Shown: positions 57,831-64,000 of the stretch, piece after piece
Layout: the number at the start of each line of letters is the position of its first letter
Position numbering within the stretch: the stretch's first letter is position 1
Assembly: GCA_028023455.1 (NCBI GenBank)
Contig: JAQFVV010000050.1
Coordinates: 915,411-979,410, forward strand
Length of the DNA stretch: 64,000 nucleotides
Source: Epiperipatus broadwayi
Taxonomy: Eukaryota; Onychophora; Udeonychophora; Euonychophora; Peripatidae
Reading direction: 5' to 3'
Notes under the pieces: generated by a model
Told to the model about the DNA's origin: nothing
The model's input: the letters and a program-made list of their open reading frames with translations, nothing else
Database searches by the model: none
Program-made: the position numbers and the translations under genes

Positions 57831-60125
57831 AATTACATCTTAATAAGTTATTTATAAATTTAAGCATCACTTTTATATCAATAATATTAGCACAATAATT
57901 TTCATTTTAATTCCAATATTAGTCCAACAATAAATTGATAGTTAATAATAGTTTAAAAATAATGTAAATTTCTGACATTAGCAAATCCATGGTATAGTTT
58001 GATGATTCCTTCCTTTGATAAAGCAAGTTGTTAAAGTTTCACCACTCTGTATATTTTAACAGATAAATTGCAGTGATGAATGTGCCACAATGGAGGAGGC
58101 CCAGTAGACTGTTCTCCAGCCATTCATTTTTTGGAACTACAATTGACTGCATGAATTAACAATTTCCTTAGTTAGCTAATTAGATAATTAATGATTAATG
58201 CGCATGTGCTGTTATTTTTTTATAAGATAAATCATATGATCTTAAAGAAATCAATGATCAACCAATTTAGGGCATTATTAATTGACAATTAATATGACCT
58301 TAATTAGTTCTCTAGGCATATATTCTAATAATAGATTTAAAAAAAACTATTTGGATTTATGAACATAAATTAATATTACATTTGCAAATATAATTTATTA
58401 TTTAACAATAATTAAAATATTAATAATGATAAATTATTTAAACACATTTTTTTAAAAAAAAGTTCTCAAAATTTAAATATAATGTTTTAGAGGATTTTTT
58501 TTAACAATAATATTACAATTCAGATATTATTACATATTAATTACTTTAAACAATGAACTTTAATTGTAATCAATTTCTTTTAAGCTTTTCTCTCCTTCAA
58601 AATATCTATTATACACACATACACACACTTGTAAGATTTAAAAGGTTAATTAGGAATGTCTAAACAAACTGTCCTGATTTTTTATATTATAAAATATTAT
58701 AGAAATATCAAATTATTTTAAATGTTTGTTTTAATGTCCGTATTTATTTTACTTTTTTTGAAACTACATTTGGTGTGTAATATTAAGACTGAATTATATA
58801 TTATTAGGAATGTTTACTAAGGCAATAAACCTCAAGCAATGTGTGCTTGAAAATGCGAAGGTAGGGACCTCTACAGGTCTTAACCACAAGCTTATGCTTT
58901 GGAAGAAAAAAGGGGAATGTGAAATCTATGGATGTAACACATATAAGATTACACAGTAAATTTAATTGATATTTTAAAATTAATTTTCTTTTTATTTAAG
59001 CCTACATATAATAGTACCTATAACAACAGTTCTATAGTTTAAATTTGAAAGTTTTAAGCTATTCACCACGTTTGACATATATATGGTTTTCTAAGCAAAC
59101 CCTTTTGGTTACAATATATATATATATAGTAAAATGCATGTTCTCATGGACAAAAAATGTTTTATAAATCATGTTTTGGGAACAACCATGCTTAATAAAA
59201 TAAAAGTAAATATACCAATGTTTCAATAAGATAACACATGCCATTAACTGGGTGAAAAAACAATAATACTCTTATGGTTTTAGCATAAATAATTATATTG
59301 CATGGTTGCTCAATAGTTGGATTTAACTTTGTCAGTATTTTTTATATTCATTTGCATGAAGAACTTCTTCCGTATAATTGGTAATTTCATAGTTTCATCA
59401 TTTTTGTTAATGCAATTTATTTTAAATATTTCTATAATTGTGTTTTGTCATAGTTATTGCATGTGGATAAGATTTTAGTATCTGAAAAATCTATGTGAGT
59501 TTATTGTCCAAAACATGGAGAACAAGTGATGAAAATATTGAGAACCTTTTCACTGCATTAATACGTTTATCTCTTCTAGTACTTGTACATCAATTGCTTC
59601 TTTCTCTATATGTAGTTGGACATAACCACATGGGATCTCATAGATTCCTTTCAATTACAGAGGGAATACATTCTTAAGTTTAATCTTCTGTTCAATAGAA
59701 AAAAATTTTTTTTTTGTCATAGCATCTCAGTATCTTTACAATCTTGTTTGTGTTTTTTTAAGATAAGGAATACCCATTTTGGTAGAATCATTAGCTTCTT
59801 TTTTTGGGGGGGGGCTTTTGATTTTCATATTGCCTACTGATAGTGATGATATGGTAACCATTCAATACAAAGATGTCAAGTATGTATTTGATCTCTATTC
59901 TTAATACAGATCCATTTGGAAAAAAATAATTCTCTAGCTACAGAGATTTGGGATGGATGATGATGAGGTGATCTCTTTAGATATCAACTAATATGAGGCA
60001 ATTTTCTATATATAGAAGATGATGAATTATCACTGTTTGCTTTAGAAAAAGATCATCTATTTTTAAAGGTGACAAGATAATGTTGGTCTTATAAAAGCAT
60101 ATTATATAACAAAATATACATTTTT
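57831..60125. other. AT-rich spacer, no supported gene
   Basis: A G8 run lies near 59805. Frames of 60-74 codons at 59050-59840 look like chance. Nothing else recognised. Confidence 0.5.
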
Positions 60126-60129
60126 TTTA

Positions 60130-60900
60130 TTTGCAATTGCAAGGAAATCAAGTCATACATCATGTGATAATTTAATAAGATTGTACTACAAATGTTATAT
60201 AATGAGCATGAATAGCTCTTAACAAGCTTTTCTGAATATTCCTATCCCCAGATTGTTTTCTAGCTGTTGGTTGTCATCAGAGAGCTACTATGATATTCAG
60301 ACATTAGATCTAAAAATACCAGGTCTAGCCCAGCATTTATCTAATAGTTAACTATTAAGTAAAAAATCTGAAAATTTCAGCTATCTAACTGAAATAGCCA
60401 CATGAGACTAACCTAGGTTCAGATACACCATATACTAACAGGTTTAGCAATATAACATCTTCAAAGCATCAAGAGCAAAATTATGTAAAAGCTTGTTAAG
60501 AGATATTGATGCTTATTACATAACATTTGTAGTGCAAGCTTATTAAATTAAGTAATATGATATATGACTTGATTTCCTTGCAATTATAGTTTTACTCTTG
60601 AGACTTTGGTGATGTTATATTGCTAAAGCTGTTAATATATAGTGTATCTCAGCTTAGTTCAGTCCCATATGGCTATTTAAGTTCTAGATTTGAAGATATA
60701 TAGATGGCTGAAAACTTCAGATTTTCTACTAAATAGTTAACTATTAGATAAATGCTGGGCTAGTCTTGGTATTTTTGGATCTAATGTTTGAATATTTTAG
60801 CATTTCACTGATGTCAGCCAATATCCCGAAACCAGTCTGGGGATAGGGGTATTCAGAAAAGCTTATTAAGAGCTATTCACACTTATTATATTACAATTTT
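60130..60900. mobile_element. Family B foldback element (B6), ~770 bp
   Basis: Two nested inversions. TGCAAGGAAATCAAGTCATA at the left is inverted at about 60565-60586, and AACAAGCTTTTCTGAATA...CCTATCCCCAGA is inverted at 60835-60870. The minus core at 60244-60295 has intact CUGAUGA and GAAA but a poor stem II. The plus core at 60802-60844 has CUGAUGU (A9 changed), with GAAACC-AGUC-UGGGGA intact. Middle sequence is shared with B4. Confidence 0.72.
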
Positions 60901-61268
60901 TTATTTCTTCGGCAAAATAAAAAAAATTTTTGAGTTATAAACATAAATTGTGTGATTATTATCATTCATTAAATTTGTAATGATAGTAGAGAGTTTTATA
61001 TCAGTCAATGTAAATGCATATATTTGCATGTATGAGAAAAGTTTTAACAAAAAGTATTTTTAAGCAACTGGGCTAACTAAGCTTAATTGTTAAAAGCTAC
61101 TTTTTGGTTAAACCTTTCCTTTGGTATGTCTGCATATATGCATTTACATTCATTAAGTTGATGAACAATTTTACTGTTTTATCTGTTATTTCATTAATAT
61201 TTGGTTTTTGGGTTTTCTTCTGATAAATCTCATTCTATTTGTACTTTTTATACTGATAAATTTGTGAT
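60901..61268. other. AT-rich spacer, nothing recognised
   Basis: No gene or repeat supported. Confidence 0.5.
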
Positions 61269-61407
61269 AAAATAAGCATTCACTTTGTCAAGCATTGGTG
61301 GTTGAGAGGCCAGCACGACTGCCTTATAAGCAGTTGCCTGGGTTGCGGGTTCACTTCCCGGCTGATGCTATGACACATGAAGAAAAAAAAAATAAGCATT
61401 CTCTTTT
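61269..61407 (+). mobile_element. tRNA-derived SINE (S4) with target duplication
   Basis: The body (61287-~61390) reads GTCAAGCATTGGTGGTTGAG, AGGCCAGCACGACTGCCTTA, GCGGGTTCACTTCCC (B-box-like) and GGCTGATGCTATGACACATG, then poly-A. It is flanked by AATAAGCATTCACTTT (61271-61286) and AATAAGCATTCTCTTT (61391-61406), one mismatch. The most complete copy of the family in this window. Confidence 0.9.
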
Positions 61408-61664
61408 TTAATGATTGTACCTTTGACTCTGTTTTTAATTTCATAGAATCCAGTTATATCTTATTTAATATTAGACAGTTTTCAACTACAGATCATGAAC
61501 TCCATTCCCTGTGGCACTAATGTATCACAATATTACCCACATAAGCAAAACTGATGTGACTATAAATAATGCACGGAAATCACTACTCAACTTTACTCTT
61601 ATAAAAAAGTGGAGAAATCAGAAAGAATATCATTGATAAGTATATGAAATTTTTACTGTCTGTT

Positions 61665-61755
61665 GCCTTTGGCAGAATAGTTAAACTGATCAGAGTATTA
61701 CCTTAAGATTCAATACTCAAGGCTCTAACAATCCAGGTTCGATTCCTATGCCATT
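61665..61755 (+). other. tRNA-Leu-like SINE head or pseudogene
   Basis: TTGGCAGAATAGTTAAACTG (A-box region), GAGTATT...AATACTC (possible anticodon stem around CCTTAAGATT), a long variable region, and CAGGTTCGATTCCTATGCC (perfect B box GGTTCGATTCC). The acceptor stem does not pair well, so a functional tRNA gene is unlikely. Confidence 0.4.
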
Positions 61756-61849
61756 ACTGTCATTGTTCAGACCAGCAACACCCAAAGAAGAGAGGAAAAT
61801 AATACCTCTATCGCCATGATCTATGCTTACACAAGCTGTTTTTCACAGA

Positions 61850-62340
61850 TGCAAAAGTCTCTATACAGTAGCACCATTCAATGCAAGCCAGAATAATCAA
61901 TGGATTCAGGAAAGTTTGTGAATAAAATTCCTATCTAGTGAGTACTCATTCAGTATCCCCAGACTAGTTTGTATCTTGTGCCTTTCATCAGTGAGGATCC
62001 ATGTATCTGCACCCAGATCTTAGGATCTAATGCAACTCTCCAGCAGCCACATTTTACTTTTTTAGATAAATATAAAGCTTTGAGTCCAAAATGAAAACAC
62101 AATGTTTTCAAGCTAAGCTCATTAGCTTGTATAGTTGTATAGATCTGAACTCAGTTCAGCTTCCACACTTTTTGGTATCTTGGGTTCTTTAATAACCACA
62201 GTCACCATAATACTAATAGGTAGGATTGGACCTAAGCCATCAAACATCACATGATCACCATTCTTTATGCTTACACAATCCACTGATCACTCTGGCTTGC
62301 ACTGAGTGACTCTACTGTGTGGAGAGTTTTGCTTCTGTAA
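61850..62340. mobile_element. Family A foldback element (A6)
   Basis: The left end GCAAAAGTCTCTATACAGTA and right end TACTGTGTGGAGAGTTTTGC are inverted. ATTCAATGCAAGCCAGAATA / CTGGCTTGCACTGAGTG follow. The core at 61956-61997 (minus) reads CCUCA-CUGAUGA-AAGGCACAAGAUA-CAAAC-UAGUC-UGGGGA, with G12 changed to C. The middle includes CCTAAGCCATCAAACATCAC, the family flank. Confidence 0.78.
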
Positions 62341-64000
62341 AAATAATATCTCTTGGAGACATTGTGCATATACTAACCTGTGTGCTATTACTAACAGTTG
62401 AACGTAATTGGAACCTTTAAATAAAGTTAATTTTTCCTAAAGACAATATTCAATATTAGATGATGGAAATAATCCAATATATATATATATAATAAATACA
62501 ATTAAAATAGCATCATCACAAATATTCAGGAAAACAATAAACCAAAGAGAGTATGATATTGATATATATATAATAATTATAATTCTTTTAAATTATTTAT
62601 TATTTTTGAAATTTTCATAAAAGCAAATTTTCTAATCCTATTTCATGTAATTCGCCTGAAACTTTTTTTTTTTTTAAAAAAAAAAAAAAGCATAAAACCA
62701 GAAAAGCAAAACAAAGATAAATTATTTTTAAAAGATTAAAAACGTAATTGTAAATTACCTCTAAAAGATTTTAAACAATGAATAATTAAATATTTTCTAA
62801 GGGGACGACATCAACTCGGTCGGTCTAGCATCTAAAATTTTAAAATCAAACGCTTCTTCAATAATTAAAATGCAGTTAAGAATTAAATGAAAAAAAATAC
62901 TTAAAAAGAGATTATAAAAAAGAAGTAAATATTAGTACACCAGAAATATAACCTAATTAGTTATACTTCAAAAGTTCAATAGACTAAACATTTTGAAACA
63001 TATGACAAAGATATCGAGAAAAAAAGTCAAAACTAAAATGAATTTTGTGCTGCATCAGCATTCTTTTGTTGGCCCAAACCATAATCTTTTACATATAGCA
63101 TTAATATCTAGTTACGTATTTATTGACACAAATTATTCCAATTTGATTTTCAAATATCAAAATTTTCTCACTCACAACTTTAACATTGTCCACATTAGAT
63201 AAACACACCAATGATTATTATTAATCATTAATTAGACTAGATATTATCATATCATTTCTAGCCAGATATAAACTTTAAACTCTGATAAAAAATATTATTC
63301 TTAATTTCTAATTAAACATAAATACATGGAATAATTGTTAAGCCAAATAGACATTTAGTAATTATAATTTATTGTTGTAATAAATACTCATAACTTTAAA
63401 TATATGTAATTGAAATGGCAGTAACTACGAAAAGATAGAATGATACCAATCGTTTTTTAGCTTGTTGTTATATAACTTTAGTTATTATGACATAATTTTA
63501 AACTATAAGATGAATTGATCTATTATTTTAATTTATATGCAGACAAAATAATATGAAATCTCTGTTAATATATTCAGAGGATAAAAAATGATTCTTAGTC
63601 TTAACAATGTCTGAATATTAAATGAAAAACAACACAGCTAAAAGAGAGATTGGTATCATTCTATTCTTTCATTCCATTACATAACAAAATGGGAAATAGT
63701 TACTGGAATTAAGTTATGATTATTTATTATTACATTATTAACATGATTTTTAATTTAATAGTTATTATTAAAACTAAGACTTGTTCTTGATTCTCTGAAT
63801 ATATTAATAGAGATTTTAGATCGCCAAATTTACTCTATAGTTTAAAACAACGTCTACAACACTAAGCTTATATAATAACAAAACTAAAAGATAGATTGAT
63901 ATTTTATTTTTTATAGTTGTTGATGTTACATAACTCAGTGGGAACTAGGGACTTCCATTTCAATTACATATAATTATAATTAAGATATTTATTTGAAGTC
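62341..64000. other. AT-rich spacer, no supported gene
   Basis: GATGATGGAAATAATCCAAT and GCATCATCACAAATATTCAG (62458-62532) are shared with about 46365-46425, a short dispersed repeat. GACATCAACTCGGTCGGTCT near 62806 is unusual but unexplained. No gene supported. Confidence 0.45.

Noticed and set aside
61665-61755. Functional tRNA-Leu gene
   Set aside because: Good B box but no proper acceptor or D stem; more likely a SINE head or pseudogene.

Overview
The window is very AT-rich DNA (roughly 70% A+T or more by eye) from a eukaryote, most likely an invertebrate animal. The evidence is an RTE-type LINE, a Penelope-like GIY-YIG fragment, tRNA-derived SINEs with target-site duplications, hAT-like and foldback elements, and many TA/CA microsatellites. 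There is no operon structure and no host protein-coding gene that I can defend. Nearly all long open frames belong to retroelements; the rest look like chance frames in AT-rich sequence. I cannot name the species.

Layout. 1-5 kb: an element end at the window edge, two RTE 3' fragments, a foldback SINE (family C) and two tRNA-derived SINEs in opposite orientation. 5-11 kb: an old RTE copy (7.5-10.6 kb, minus) split by other insertions, and a 3' fragment of a second LINE (6.7-7.4 kb). 11-17.5 kb: family A and C foldback repeats and AT-rich spacer. 17.86-21.1 kb: the most complete gene-like unit, an RTE LINE on the minus strand with endonuclease, reverse transcriptase and C-terminal region, broken by two apparent one-base deletions in homopolymers. 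21.1-23.1 kb: a cluster of terminal-inverted-repeat elements and palindromes, including a perfect inverted repeat with 119-bp arms. 23.7-27.4 kb: a ~1 kb direct duplication. 28.3-32.3 kb: a second ACACCTGGG element, family B foldbacks and two head-to-head Penelope-like fragments. 32-64 kb: mostly spacer, with another LINE 3' end (37.7-38.4 kb), an hAT-like MITE (40.26 kb), a large foldback (42.6-43.2 kb), a possible 2-kb solo LTR (46.46-48.48 kb), more A/B/C repeats, and a 53-bp minisatellite of 13 units (55.93-56.6 kb).

Most notable result. Three dispersed repeat families (A, B, C) carry the same structured core, which reads as a type I hammerhead ribozyme: CUGANGA, a stem-loop, GAAA, a tiny stem III, a UH cleavage site, and flanks that pair as stem I. 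The best copies are at 51161-51201 (+) and 14429-14470 (-). Stem II differs in sequence between copies while keeping pairing. In family C the ribozyme lies just 5' of a tRNA-like region with a good Pol III B box, an arrangement like the schistosome Sm-alpha SINEs and metazoan retrozymes. A Penelope-like GIY-YIG fragment nearby is a plausible relic of the mobilising machinery, because that class is known to carry hammerheads. Activity and mobilisation are inference; the motif and the pairing are read directly.
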